DNA of 64,000 nucleotides from contig NC_067113.1 in assembly GCF_021347895.1 (NCBI RefSeq), forward strand, positions 46,229,474-46,293,473. Direction: 5' to 3'. The position numbers were made by a program, and so were the translations under genes. How positions within the stretch are numbered: position 1 is the stretch's first letter; every line of letters begins with the position of its first letter. This DNA is from Acanthochromis polyacanthus. Its lineage: Eukaryota > Chordata > Actinopteri > Pomacentridae. Under the pieces are notes generated by a model. That model ran no database searches. It worked only from the letters and a program-made list of their open reading frames with translations, and was not told the origin of the DNA. Of the stretch, positions 26,781-38,200 are shown in pieces.

Positions 26781-28785
26781 TGAGACAAAACAGTGAAAAA
26801 ACTTGCTTTCTGTGCCGTCCTTACCTTTTACTGTCAGATCTAGTGGGATTTTATTTCTGTCATGTATGTGATTGCTCACATTTATTAAATTACTGAAGCT
26901 CGAGGGTTACTTGGGTGTAAAATGTGTTTCAGAGCGGTTTTCACATGCTTTCAGTGCATTCATCCAACCACTCATCCAGTCAATCCCCCCGATGTTGCTG
27001 CCAATAATGTGGATCACTCCCCACATGGCTGGAGCCTGAGAGCAGCTTGATGGTATGCTGAATGTTTGGGACCACAGTCTGGCCAGCGAGCGATCTAAAA
27101 ATGTTTGAAGGCTTATTTTAGCCCTCTTCCTCCCTTTTCCAACCCCCTCGTACTCACGCACTTAAACTCTTAAGCACAACCTCCATCACACTGACATTGC
27201 CAATGACACTGATGAGACAACTAGGCCACCGTTTTGACACATTGAGAGCAAGAATGGAGGAGAAATGCCTAATTATTTCTCTTAATTTGTGCCACATCAT
27301 TAGTTTAGATCAGCTGATAATTTCACATTAGCATCATTAGAAAAGACTTTGACTGTTCTGACCCTAAGTTGTAGTTTTAAAAAAAGAACAAATTAGACCA
27401 GATATGATTTTTTGAATACATCTGGTGGCGAATAAAGATGAACTGATTTTAACAGCTGCCCTATGGAGAGGAGGGAAAAACATCTGTTTTTGCACCAAGG
27501 GCAGTTATGAAGATTAATCAGTTGGTTTGCAATGACTGAACCCTGTCTCCTCTGAAAAATTGCCTCCAAGCATGTGGTCTTAAAATAAAAATAGCCTCCG
27601 AGCAGAGCACCTCTGTGGCTTCGTGCGCAGGTGTTTTTGTATGTATTTACACTTCTTAGCAGCGTATGTGTTTCTGCGTGCACGAGCACAGGTGTGTTGT
27701 TCTCGTGTTGCGCTCACACGCATGCTTTTTTGTACATGGGCATTGTCTGTATCCAGGAGCTGTCCTCACTGTCACATCTCAGGTATTTATAAATCTCGAC
27801 AGTGGAAGACAGATCACCAGGCCTCAAGCTGCCACACATCCATCCTTCCAAGGGCTTCCAAAGACAGCCTTCAACACGCATTACTCATTCCCATGCTGCT
27901 ACAAACCAAATTTTCAGCTGCTTTCCACTGTTTTTTTTTTTGTTGTTGTTTTTTTTTTCATTGTGTGCTGTGGGTGCATATCAGCGGGAAGCATGGGTGT
28001 GGTGATGTCTGCAGAGTTGCGTGTATCTTCAGAGGTACTACTTTGTTCTCTTTCAATTCCTGCTCTCCCTCATGTCATTTTGAATGACACTGTCCCCTGC
28101 GTGCAGTGCTTGCCTTTCCTGCGGTGCGATGTGTGCCACCTCAAGTCGGTTTCGGCTAGGTTTGTTTGCATATTTGTATACGCCTCTCAGTGTGTGATGA
28201 TGTCTGAGAGTGTTTGCTTGAGTGTGGTTTAAGGGGGGAAAAAAATAGGAAAAGATTCATGCCCAGGCTGGATTTACTGCACAGTAAGAGAAAAATACAA
28301 ACTGAATGGAAAAAATTCTAAGTGGGTCACTAGGCATGTTGTTTTTTTTCTGGTCAGACATCACAAAAACCTACCAGATACATTTAGGTTTGTGGCTCTG
28401 TGATTCTGCCACGCTCACTGTAAAGTAGATAAAATGTAGGATACATAAAAATGTTGGAGGCATTTAAATTTGACGTGATGATGCTACATGAAGTCTATAA
28501 ACACTATAAACATATGTACCCAGTTGGAATGTAATCCATAATGACTGTGAAAAAGATTAATCCTCTGGACACCATGAGTGCCTGTACAAATTTCCATAGC
28601 AATCCATTTATTATTTGTCAAGACATTTCACTACAAAGCCAAAAGGTCATCTTCACGAATGCACCAGAGCAGAGGTCAAGGGTTACCAAAGTCAATATAA
28701 TTTATTTGGGCTGCATGATAAAACAATGAATGTTAGATGCTTCATGTTTCTTAATTTGAATTGAATGCATTAGTTGCAAACCACA
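26781..28785. other. Unassigned DNA, T- and GT-rich in part
   Basis: No gene is recognised. The 188-codon frame at 27666-28232 and the 154-codon frame at 27623-28087 overlap in different frames, run through poly-T (27930-27960) and are rich in Cys and Phe. They look like composition artefacts. Confidence 0.4.
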
Positions 28786-28787
28786 AT

Positions 28788-29085
28788 GAGGTGTAAGGAT
28801 GCTTCTCAGCTTGCATTATGTTTTAACACAATCTCCTTTAACTTTAATACACTTGGTGCACGGATCTTCAAAATTTACTAACCCTTTCTGGAAGAAAGTC
28901 ACATCTTCAGGCTCCAGATTCTCCTCAACAGCAGCATTTCATCATCACTCTGAAAATGGCTACTGCACAAGTGATTTTTTTAAAATTTGGGAAACAGTAT
29001 ATTATAGTATACAGTTGTGCCCTAAAATGGGAGTTACACCCCTTGCTTCTGGGTGAGGCTGAGAACATTTTGAAGTACCCTCGTA
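28788..29085 (-). mobile_element. Mariner-like element, internally deleted
   Basis: The right end on the minus strand reads cgagggtacttcaaaatgttctcagc. The left end carries the related tgaggtgtaaggatgcttctcagc. Together they look like the imperfect inverted ends of a mariner-type element. Between them only the C-terminal part of a transposase is left (28816-28938), so most of the gene is missing. The boundaries are approximate and the TA duplications cannot be read. Confidence 0.45.
28816..28938 (-). pseudogene. Mariner-type transposase C-terminal fragment
   Basis: About 40 codons remain open up to TAA at 28816-28818. The piece includes FFQKGLVNFEDPCTKCI and ends KGDCVKT. This fits the usual mariner ending, in which a KG-x-L motif is followed by a KC-I/V motif and a GDY-V-E/K close. 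No catalytic residue is contained. An in-frame stop lies just upstream, so it is a relic. Confidence 0.5.
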
Positions 29086-29600
29086 CACAACAAAAGTGTA
29101 GAGTTCAGTTGCTTGAACAAACCCCAAAGATGCTTCCTTCCTGCCTCATGAACAGCTTTACAAACGTTTCCTTTAACACTGGAGCTCCTTTGCTCTCCAT
29201 CATTCACCGTGGCTTCCATGCAGTCTGTATGTGACTGCTGGAGATTATAGTTGGCAGGGATCAGTAGTTACCCTTGCAAGACAGACTTCATGGTCTTAAC
29301 ATCCATGACCCTGTGTCCACTACTGCCTTTATTTAAGATACATGTTTTCTGCAGCCTGCTGTAAGTGCTGATAGGCATGACATTGGGTGGGCGTAGAGGC
29401 TGGTTCAAAATCTCCATCCAGTGACATCCGGTTCAGACTAGTCACTAACCTTCACCCCAGTCACCATCCTTGTGCCTACATTCTTTCTATATTTAATGTG
29501 TATCAAGTTGAGATTGATTCTTTTGCTAAATATAAACAGGCTAAAGTAGTTAAATTCACAGTAGGGTGGTTAAAGGTCAAGTTCTTTTCTGTGTTTGTTC

Positions 29601-29603
<3 letters not shown>
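29086..29603. other. Unassigned DNA
   Basis: Sequence next to the mariner remnant, including 29086-29230, may belong to the same or an older dispersed repeat, but I cannot place it. No gene is seen. Confidence 0.3.

Positions 29604-29633
<30 letters not shown>
29604..29633. repeat. (TA)15 microsatellite
   Basis: Fifteen TA units directly abut the left end of the foldback element. A shorter TATATATA continues past its right end (30204-30211), so the element appears inserted in a TA repeat. Confidence 0.9.
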
Positions 29634-29635
<2 letters not shown>

Positions 29636-30205
29636 GGGCTTTGCAAAACTTCTGTTACACTCGGTTTCATGATCTTTAGAGACGTTTACATGTCGGAGTG
29701 AAAAATTCCATTAAATAAACTGAAAGTTCTACCTTATAGGCAGGTGTCCTTAATACAGATTTTTTTCTCAGGTGAAGTTGTATCAAGATGGAAGTCAAGA
29801 GTTGAGATATCTGCTCTCCTTTGTGCTGAACATCAGCCGGATGACTGTCCACAGAGTCGCGGAGAGGCTAAAGAATGGTGAAGATCTTTCAGGTCTTCAC
29901 CATTCTTGAAAGATCACTGAAAGATCTTCACCATTCTTGAGCCTCTCCACAACTCTGTGGACGGTCATCCGGCTGATGTTCAGCTGCTTGGCTCTGTCAG
30001 ACTTGTTGTGGCCAGCATGAAGGAGAGCAGATATCTCAACTCTTTTGACTTCCATCTTGATACAACTTCACCGGAGAAAAAATTTGTATTAAGGACACCT
30101 GCCTGTAAGGTAGAACTTTGTTTATTTAATGGAATTTTTCACTCCAACATGTAAATGTCTCTAAAGATCATGAAACCGTGTAACAGAACTTTTGCAAAGC
30201 CCGGT
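29632..30205. mobile_element. Foldback element made of two inverted Tc1/mariner 5' ends
   Basis: The outer ends are ccgggctttgcaaaa and ttttgcaaagcccgg, each bordered by TA. The left arm (to 29892) and right arm (from 29917) pair over nearly their whole length with a 24-base spacer (29893-29916). The right arm is about 30 bases longer because the left lacks a stretch after ctcctt near 29820. Each arm holds the terminal repeat, a 5' leader and the start of a transposase gene reading toward the centre. No 3' half or catalytic domain is present. It would need a transposase from elsewhere to move, and its transcript would form a long hairpin. Confidence 0.85.
29897..30055 (-). pseudogene. Transposase N-terminal helix-turn-helix fragment (right arm)
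   Basis: The right arm carries an open frame of 52 codons from ATG at 30055 to TGA at 29897-29899. It contains VKRVEISALLHAGHNKSDRA, then QLNISRMTVHRVVERLKNGE, a helix-turn-helix DNA-binding region of the Tc1/mariner (IS630-type) transposase N-terminus. The frame stops in the spacer, long before any DDE domain. The left-arm copy (ATG near 29789, plus strand) has a two-base loss after GTC AA and meets a stop after five codons, and also lacks about 30 bases of the helix region. The right-arm peptide could bind terminal repeats if expressed; there is no evidence that it is. Confidence 0.7.
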
Positions 30206-30211
30206 ATATAT

Positions 30212-31082
30212 ACAAACAAGAAAAGCAATTTAATTATTATTGATATCGACTGAAATAAAATGTGTTATCATGACATGCTTTCCAGCTATATTGCTGGAAA
30301 GCATATCCTCCGTGTGACACGAAAACCTGCCACTGTCCCCTGCAGTTGTAGGGTTGTAGAGGAGATTCTGTCCCTACTTAAATTGTTGACCATCTGACTT
30401 AAAAGCCATTTCACAGATGGACCAAAACTGCCATTCTGCAACTGGCTAAAGCAGAGGGTTCGCACCATACATCTCAGCTCTCTTGTCCAGCGTGTGCACT
30501 GCTGAGTGGCAACAGCCCGGAGAAATTAGCAGGACCCTGGAAGGTTGCCAGTTCAAATTCTTAGACCAGTCAGTAAAGTAAATGACTAATGCTCTCTCTG
30601 CTCACTGAGTAATAACCACAGAAATCATATGTCGAAATGGCCCTAAGCTAGGTGCTTAATCCCTGACTGCTACAGAAAAGCTGCTTAGTTGCAGGAGACA
30701 GGAGATGACTCTGGTTTCTCTAAGCAGCCTTTAGGTGTGATGTGTGTAACGGTTTAAATATTTGCTGCAGCGTGCAGTTGAAAAGAGCCTCGATGTTTGG
30801 CAAAAATACTGAATCAAAAAACTACTAAATAAGGATGAATGATACATGGAAGATGATGGGTTGTTTAATATATTGATGGTGATGTGTAACTTTAAAGAAA
30901 TATAAGACCAGATACTGTAGTTTCAAATGATGCTGTAATAGTTTTGATTCTCTCAGTTAGTTGTCAACTATTTTGATAATCAGTTAAATGGTTTGGATAA
31001 TGTATTTTTTTAAGAAAAAAAATTAATTCCCCTGATTCCAGCTACTGAAACTGGAATAATTATGATTCCTTTACTCCTCTAT
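30212..31082. other. Unassigned DNA with a short perfect hairpin
   Basis: No gene is seen. A perfect 12-bp stem with a 6-base loop lies at 30275-30304 (atgctttccagc, tatatt, gctggaaagcat). The rest is AT-rich and unrecognised. Confidence 0.5.
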
Positions 31083-31095
31083 AACAGTTACCTGA

Positions 31096-32244
31096 TCAGA
31101 TCTTTGCACTCCGCAACATCATAGAGCAGTGCATCGAGTGGCAGCGACAACTGTATGTGAACTTTGTAGATTTCGAAAAGGCCTTTGACAGCATTCATAG
31201 AGAAAGCCTTTGGAAGATTCTTCGAAACTATGGTATCCCATGCAAGTTAGTACACCTGATCAAGAGCTTCTACGACAACTTTAGATGCTCGGTTGGAGAC
31301 AGTGACACCTTTTTTGATGTTAAAACCGGCGTCCGGCAGAGATGTGTGATGTCAGCAGTTCTCTTTAACTTAGCCATTGACTGGGTCATGAGAAAGACAA
31401 CCGAGGACTCCCCTCGGGGAATCCGCTGGAGCCTGTTCTCCACTCTCGAAGATCTGGATTTTGCCGATGACTTGGCACTGTTGTCACATACACACCAACA
31501 CATGCAGGAGAAGACCACCAGACTACAGACATATGGGCAGCAAATAGGGCTCCGCATCAGCATCAAGAAGACGGAAACAATGACACTGAATGTGAACAGA
31601 CCAGCCCCCGTTCAGGTAAACGGAGAAGATCTACGACAAACGGATAGCTTTACATACTTGGGAAGCATCATCAAACCCGAGGGCGGCACAAAAGAAGACA
31701 TTCACAGTAGACTAAGCAAGGCAAGGAGTGTGTTTAGGGGAATGAATAATGTCTGGAGATCAACACAGTACAACACAAACACCAAGCTGAAACTATACCA
31801 GAGCTGCGTTGTATCAACACTGCTGTATGGAGCAGAATGCTGGAGAATGACGGAAGCAGATCTTTTCAAGCTTCGATCCTTCCACACCACATGTCTCCGG
31901 CGAATTCAAAGAATATTTTGGCCCGAAAAGATCTCCAATGAAGAACTGCTAAGGAAATGCCAACAACAAGACATGGGCACCATCATCACAAGGCGACGAT
32001 GGAAATGGATTGGACACACACTCCGTAAAGACCTACAGTCAATCACAAGAACAGCACTGCACTGGACCCCAGATGGCAAAAGAAAGAGAGGAAGACCAAG
32101 AACAACATGGAGAAGAACAGTAGAGGGTGAGATGGAGGCCATGCAGCACTCTTGGAGTTCATTGACAAGGCTGGCCCAGGACAGGCAGAAGTGGAGGAAC
32201 TTTGTTGCTGCCCTACACACCACTTGGTGTAAAGGATGATGATG
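31096..32244 (+). mobile_element. 5'-truncated non-LTR retrotransposon (LINE) insertion
   Basis: The insertion holds the C-terminal part of a LINE ORF and ends directly after its stop codon in a short gatgatgatg tail. It is flanked by 13-base direct repeats aacagttacctga (31083-31095) and aacagtgacctga (32245-32257), with one mismatch, as made by target-primed reverse transcription. The lost 5' part would hold the endonuclease and the first RT motifs. The tail type and absence of a long 3' UTR recall RTE-like elements, but the clade needs a tree. Confidence 0.85.
31097..32239 (+). CDS. LINE reverse transcriptase, C-terminal part (uninterrupted frame)
   Basis: The enzyme copies LINE RNA into DNA at a nicked target. 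The frame is open from the truncation point (QIFALRNIIEQCIEW) to TGA at 32237-32239, about 380 codons, with no stop or frameshift; the GTG at 31157 is internal, not a start. Counting from it, motif A is FVDFEKAFDS (residues 3-12), motif B TGVRQRCVMS (57-66), the catalytic FADD 102-105 (31460-31471), a YLGS motif follows at 167-170 and a basic GKRKRGRPRTTWRR at 307-320. Motif B has Arg at residue 62, where most relatives have Gly (GVRQGC), which may reduce activity. The N-terminal endonuclease is missing, so this copy is not autonomous. There is no promoter evidence. Confidence 0.85.
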   Translation, partial: QIFALRNIIEQCIEWQRQLYVNFVDFEKAFDSIHRESLWKILRNYGIPCKLVHLIKSFYDNFRCSVGDSDTFFDVKTGVRQRCVMSAVLFNLAIDWVMRKTTEDSPRGIRWSLFSTLEDLDFADDLALLSHTHQHMQEKTTRLQTYGQQIGLRISIKKTETMTLNVNRPAPVQVNGEDLRQTDSFTYLGSIIKPEGGTKEDIHSRLSKARSVFRGMNNVWRSTQYNTNTKLKLYQSCVVSTLLYGAECWRMTEADLFKLRSFHTTCLRRIQRIFWPEKISNEELLRKCQQQDMGTIITRRRWKWIGHTLRKDLQSITRTALHWTPDGKRKRGRPRTTWRRTVEGEMEAMQHSWSSLTRLAQDRQKWRNFVAALHTTWCKG

Positions 32245-32257
32245 AACAGTGACCTGA

Positions 32258-35200
32258 ATAACTTGAGGTGTGGGGGAAAAACAGGACAGCTTAAATCATA
32301 ATGTTGGCTTTAGGAAACACTGACATTTTTCACCATTTTCTAACACTTTACAGACCAAACGGCTAATGGATTAATGGAGAAAACAATAAACAGATAATAA
32401 CATATGAAAATGAGAAGAACAAAGAAATTGAATGGTGTTTAACCTATTTTAGAGTTTACATCCCATGTGTCACATGTTGATATATAACAGCCACTGAATA
32501 AAAACAGAGATATGTTATCTGTGCTGTACACTTCAAATCTGCACTGCATAGCCTATTCTGTGCTGTGATATACTGACCCAGGTGAGTTTATGACCATGTC
32601 GTTTTATAAGAAAAAAGTCTTTATGACCACTGACGCCTACTTGTCTTAATAAAGCTCTGTAGACCATAGATACCCCATTTTAATAACTATGACATTTTTC
32701 AGTGCAGATTTCATACTGCTATGTCTCTGTGGTCTTACTAAGTTTATATAGTTACATCATAGATTTGGGATATTTGGTTATCTAGATGAATGTGTAGACT
32801 TTGTACACCAGAAAGTTTTGTTAAAATATTGAAAATTGGTTCCATAATGCAACAATTCTCATGAAAATGGGAGCATTCCTGTGTGTCGTTTGAACTGTAT
32901 TGCCTTTAAAAAAATATAGTACTCTGCAGCATTCTCTCAGAGATCATAGCAAGGAAAAAATAGTTTTTGTGAGCATAATCCCAGTAGTGTGGATCTTATT
33001 GATTTATAAGACTGAATTTCAGTCTGAGTCTTGTGGGATTTAGGAGTGTGTTGCAATAAATCCACTGAGATGCATATATAGCATTTCCTAAACCGCCAAG
33101 AATTGTATTGTCGGTGGAGTGTACAGATGTTTGCACACTTGTACAGCGACACACAGTACTCGGATTCGGTATCATTTTAACTGACCGCAAGTGGGGTTTT
33201 TCAACCTGTATGATGGATTGTTTCCTTTATCCTCGGGTGGTTTTGGACCTTTATTTTTGGGCCTGTTCTACAAAAGGGAATAGCCACCAGGGACAACGCT
33301 GCCTCCTCTAATCCACCAAGTTCTAAATCTCCAGTATGATTCCAGTCTCAAAGAACAATACACCCTGGAGCTTAGGGAGCACCGAGAGAGATACAGAGAG
33401 ATGGGGGATGAGAGAAATGGGAATAGAGAACTACTGAAGGGAGTTGAGAAAGTGAACTAAATCCTTTGTGAATGCAGAATACAGTGTTAAGAGATGGCAT
33501 ATTAAGGTTCAGGGGATGGGCTTTTTGGCCCAGAAGAAGTATTTTGCTATTGTAGTACTTGTACAAAAGCCTTCTTTAATTCTATTGATGATGAATTGCA
33601 TCAGTCCCTTTTCTTCCAGCATATCTGGAGGCTATGGTCCTTATCAATAAGGATCACAGTCAGCTGTTTTGGGGCTTGGAAATATTCACCTGTCGAAGAC
33701 ATTTCAAAAAGGTGACTAAATTGCACACTTGTGTTGGAAGAAGAAAGCCAGAAAGAGAGAAAAATAAGAGCTATAGAAAGACAAAAGAGAAACATGTTGA
33801 AAGAGAGAGAGCCTGGAGAAAGAACTGGAGAGACATCGCACATCTGGGAGACCAGTATTTAGAGAACACCACGAGCACAACGGCAGCGATACCCTGAAGT
33901 TGGCATTAGGCTTCTATGGAAAAGGACAGGAATCCCTTTAAACCCACCATCCTGCCTGGATCAAGGAAGAACTGCTAAACTCCCCGTGGGTTCATCGAAC
34001 AAGAAGGAAAGATAAAAATAGACCTCCTTTCTTCTGACAAGGAAAAATGTCCTGGGTTCAAATGAACCTCCACTGAAAAGTCCTCCCTTCAGGCGCTGTT
34101 GATGGAGAGATGGGGTGGGAAAACTTTCAGGCTAAAATCTGTGTCCTTGACTCTTTACATGTCGTGTTTTTATTTTTGTTTTATTGTGCCACCCGGTCTC
34201 AATGTGGAAAATATTCCCTTCCATAAACATTGTCATGGTGTTTTGACATCTAATAGCTGACTTACACTGGTAACTTGATGCCACACAGTACTTGACATAC
34301 AGTAAATGTTTCCCAGATTTTTTATTTGTGTATCTGCTCACACAAAGTCTGATCTAGTATTTATTGCCTTCATTAAAACTATTCTCTTTATATTTTACAG
34401 TCGGTCAAAAGTGTGAAAGTTACCATCAAATTCAGGAGTTACTATAAACATGTTAGCATCTTTTAATCTGTTCTTTGAGTTTTGTTGCCCTCATCTTTGC
34501 CATTTATACTTAACGTGTTATTTCCAGCCAGCTTTTTACAGCAGAAAAGTTCCGATAAATCCTCTGTATGCTACATGGTCAGCTTCAAAATTAGCTGCTA
34601 CATATAATAGAGCATTTAGCCCCTAAACACTGCTGAACACCAAACGGAACTTAAAAATAGGAATGAATACTGAGCTTTGTTACCTTGGTTTGTGAAACTT
34701 CTGTTCTGTTTACCTGTTTGCTAGGAGGTTCACACTATTAACTTACATGTCAGTGCAGTGTTTCCAGCTTTTTCTACTGCCAGAAGTGGCTTCTTTTAAA
34801 TTAGTAATGCCAATAATGGATTTAGTTACATTTTAGAGAGCTGACTAGGTTTGGAGTCACGCAAGAGAATAGTGCATTAAAGCTTTCCATTATTAATTAG
34901 TGGTGGTTTTGTTTGTAAAAATATCTTTGTACTTGTGTCTCGCGGTGCAATAGTGTTACAGGAAATTCTGACATATCAGTGTGAGTAGACCATATGTCTG
35001 TATACAGCTGGTGTTAATGTAGATGTCATAACACTGTTTTACAAAAAGGCAGCAGTGTTTAAACAATCTGCAATTACACATTTTCGACAGCTGACATACC
35101 CACTGGTTAAGGATTGACAATGGATCCGGTTGTAAAAAGTCTGTACACAGTGGATCTATTAAAAGGTCTGGATTGACACCAGGGGCACCTCTCATACTGT

Positions 35201-38200
35201 GTAGCAAATACAGTATTTATATGGTCAACATGCAGTATATTGGGTGCATTTGGATACAGAGTCACAGTAAGTACACCACATGTTTTCCAGTAGAATGTAG
35301 CTTGCATATCAGGTTATTTAGTAATGAACTCAGCCAACTGTGGCTACCCTCAAAGCGCCTCATTACTCCTAGAAGATCATGACTTTATTATTGCCTATCA
35401 TGTCAGAGTAAATGTGTGATATATGTGGTTCCAATATAAAATAGCGGACTGTAAAGTAGCATTAATTTGGTTCATTTTGTGTCGGAGATTGCAGCCAGCG
35501 AGAGGAACAGTAAAGCGAGAAAGAGAGACTGTGTCGAACGGAGTTATATGTGAGTTTGTGCCGTTGTAAAGAGCTGTTGAGGCATTTGTATAAATTATTC
35601 AATCTTAATCCTCATTTTGAAATACAACAAACCCTCCATGTTGGCAATAGGTCTTGAGAATGATGCAGTTTGTTAGCAAGAGCGGGGCAGCGATGCCATT
35701 ATGATCTCGCAGGAGCTTTTTCAGAATCTGCAACAGGCCTGAATGATGAAAATGCCTTTACCAAGCAGATCCATTCACTTATTAAACAGCAGGGGAATGT
35801 GCACCTGACAGTAATTTAAATGTGCCACTGAATAAAGGTAGCTGGCGGCTGTAAAACACCTGGGCATGTATTCTGGGTCTGTTTTGTCCCGCTTTGACTC
35901 AGTTATGGGAGCGTGCATATGAATACCCATGTTTGTGCAGGCTACAGTATCAATGGCTCCTGTAAACTGTAGGCGTGTGTGTGTCTATCTGCGTTATTGT
36001 GTGCACGAGACATTGTTTAAGACTCCATGAATGCTCCTCGGCTATGAAAGTGAATAGTGGGGATTCTTTACTTAAGCATGCCCCCTTTTGGCCCCTGAAA
36101 TGGGCGAGCCTATTTTCCCATAATGGCTCTACCATGTAGCAGGATCCCATGGGAGCCTCGATGTGCTCGCCTCGCTCTGCTTTACTAGCCCCCTCCCTTC
36201 CACAGGAGTGTGCTGTACAGTGCTGTGATGAGTGAACACTGATGAGGGACAGTTATTATGCAGAGCTTATTATTCTCTTCCTGCACTGGGGGGGATTGTC
36301 AGTAGCGGCTGCAGCTATTCATTAATGCTATGAAATATGACCCGGCCACGGTTTGTGTACGCGCGTGTGTGGTGTTTTGCCCACAGGGCCGAGCTAACAG
36401 ATCTACACTGAAGCTTTTGAAGTAACCGGACCTCATAATCATTTTTAAGACTTGCTGGACATGTTTACTTCTAGTCCTTTGTACTGCTTGTCTGTGCTGC
36501 CTGTTTTCATTTTTTTATCTTCAGATGCACGAGAAGAAAGTGCTCAAGAAGCTGTTAAATTTACAGTCCCGCTATTACTTTTTAATGGTCATAATTGAAA
36601 TTGAAGGCGTTTCTTCCTAAACATATCAGCCATGGAGAGCATTAACTAAACTTATCTACAAGTGGATATATTATAGACCTCCGGGCTATAATCTTTCCAT
36701 GTGACCACTGACTGTAGCTTTGATTTGGCTTTAGCTCATCACATTCGTCCCTGCAGAGTCTCCCTTGTCATGCTAGGCTCACAGTAATATATTATTGCAT
36801 TAGATTCTCATTATCCAAAACAGCACAATTCTAAATTGAACCTGACGGCGATGACACTTTTAAACAGAAGTTAAAAGTTACCAACTGTGTAATTGTTTTC
36901 TCTATAAATGATGACCGCTTCGAGGCAACAGAGGCATAGCTGTGAACACAGCACTGTCATATTATCACCATGTAAAGTTCATTAGAGTGAACTTGTTCGC
37001 AAACATTTGCCAGTTCACTCATTAAGCAGACACCGAGCAACATTATCATTAATTTGGACACCAGGCAAACGCGACGCCAGTGCTCACTCCCCTAATGGCT
37101 CCGTTTTCAGTATACTCTGAGGAGAATATGTAACTATTGAACTGCCACCTTGATGGCTGTAATAGTAAACTAAAACAGTTAAGTTTCACATCACAGTCAC
37201 TTTACAAACACCTTCTTTACATGAGCCATTGTTAACATAAAAACATTGATTATAGCAGCTTTAAATTAACACTTAATGTTAAATAATCAGCTGTGCCACA
37301 TCTGAGTTTAAAGTCTGACACCAGCTTAGAGCAAACATCTAGCACTAAGCTGTATGTCCTTTACTTTCTGGTAGTGTTTGTTTTCTCTCTAAGCAGTGGG
37401 TAAATTTGCTCTCAACTTTCTTTGTGATTTAAAGTAGCTAATTGCTCACTTCTAGAACACTAGCTGAGCTCTTTTTACATAGAAATTCAGCGTGTCGGTC
37501 ATTTTATAGAAGATGAACATCAACAGAAATGTACACTTCATTCCCTGTTTCTTGTGCCCACACCCCGACATACTCTCAGCAGCATGGCCCGCGACCCTTT
37601 AAGCCGCCCTGCCCCCAGTCCTCATTACCCATCACTCCCCCAGGTACTTCAGAGGCAAAGCCCACCTCCTTCTCTTTCTGTTTTTCCTCTGAGCCATCCT
37701 CCCCCTAACTTCCATCATCTTGGCCCCGTAGCCCTCACCTTCAGCCCCCCACTTCCCTGCCTCGACCTGCGGTCTCCTATCTGAGGTGATCTTTACAGTG
37801 ATTAATGCAGGAGGGAGGTGGAGACCCTGCTGCTGCCCCATCTCTGGGAGCCATCTTACATCTCCAGCCTGCTGTGGGGTTCAGCATGAATCACTGCTAT
37901 TTCAGTCTCCTTTTTATTACTGTCTTTGCATATGTGTTGCAGTAATCTGCAGCTGAAAGCATGTCATGGTGCCTTGGCAAGAGAAGTTGAATGAAATATG
38001 GGAAATCACATTGCAAAGTGGCACATCTTCTACGTATTTTCAATGGTGATAAAAGCATCATGGGATACGCGAGTCATTTTCTGGGTGTAAATGGTCTCGC
38101 ATTTAGATAGCCTGCTGCTTTGTTCAGGGCTCCATCTACCTAAATTTGCCACTGGGATCATTTAGCATGTATTTTATGGATATATTAACATGCTGAAGTA

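Noticed and set aside
27666..28232. 188-codon plus-strand frame
   Set aside because: It is overlapped by another long frame in a different register, passes through poly-T and is rich in Cys, Phe and Val. No domain, no splice context.
29957..30154. 65-codon plus-strand frame
   Set aside because: It is antisense to the transposase start in the right arm of the foldback element.
31270..32223. Minus-strand frames of 98, 62 and 105 codons
   Set aside because: They are antisense shadows of the LINE reverse transcriptase.
37554..37784. Pro/Ser-rich 76-codon frame that might be an exon
   Set aside because: It follows from C-rich DNA; no recognisable protein and no convincing splice sites at both ends.
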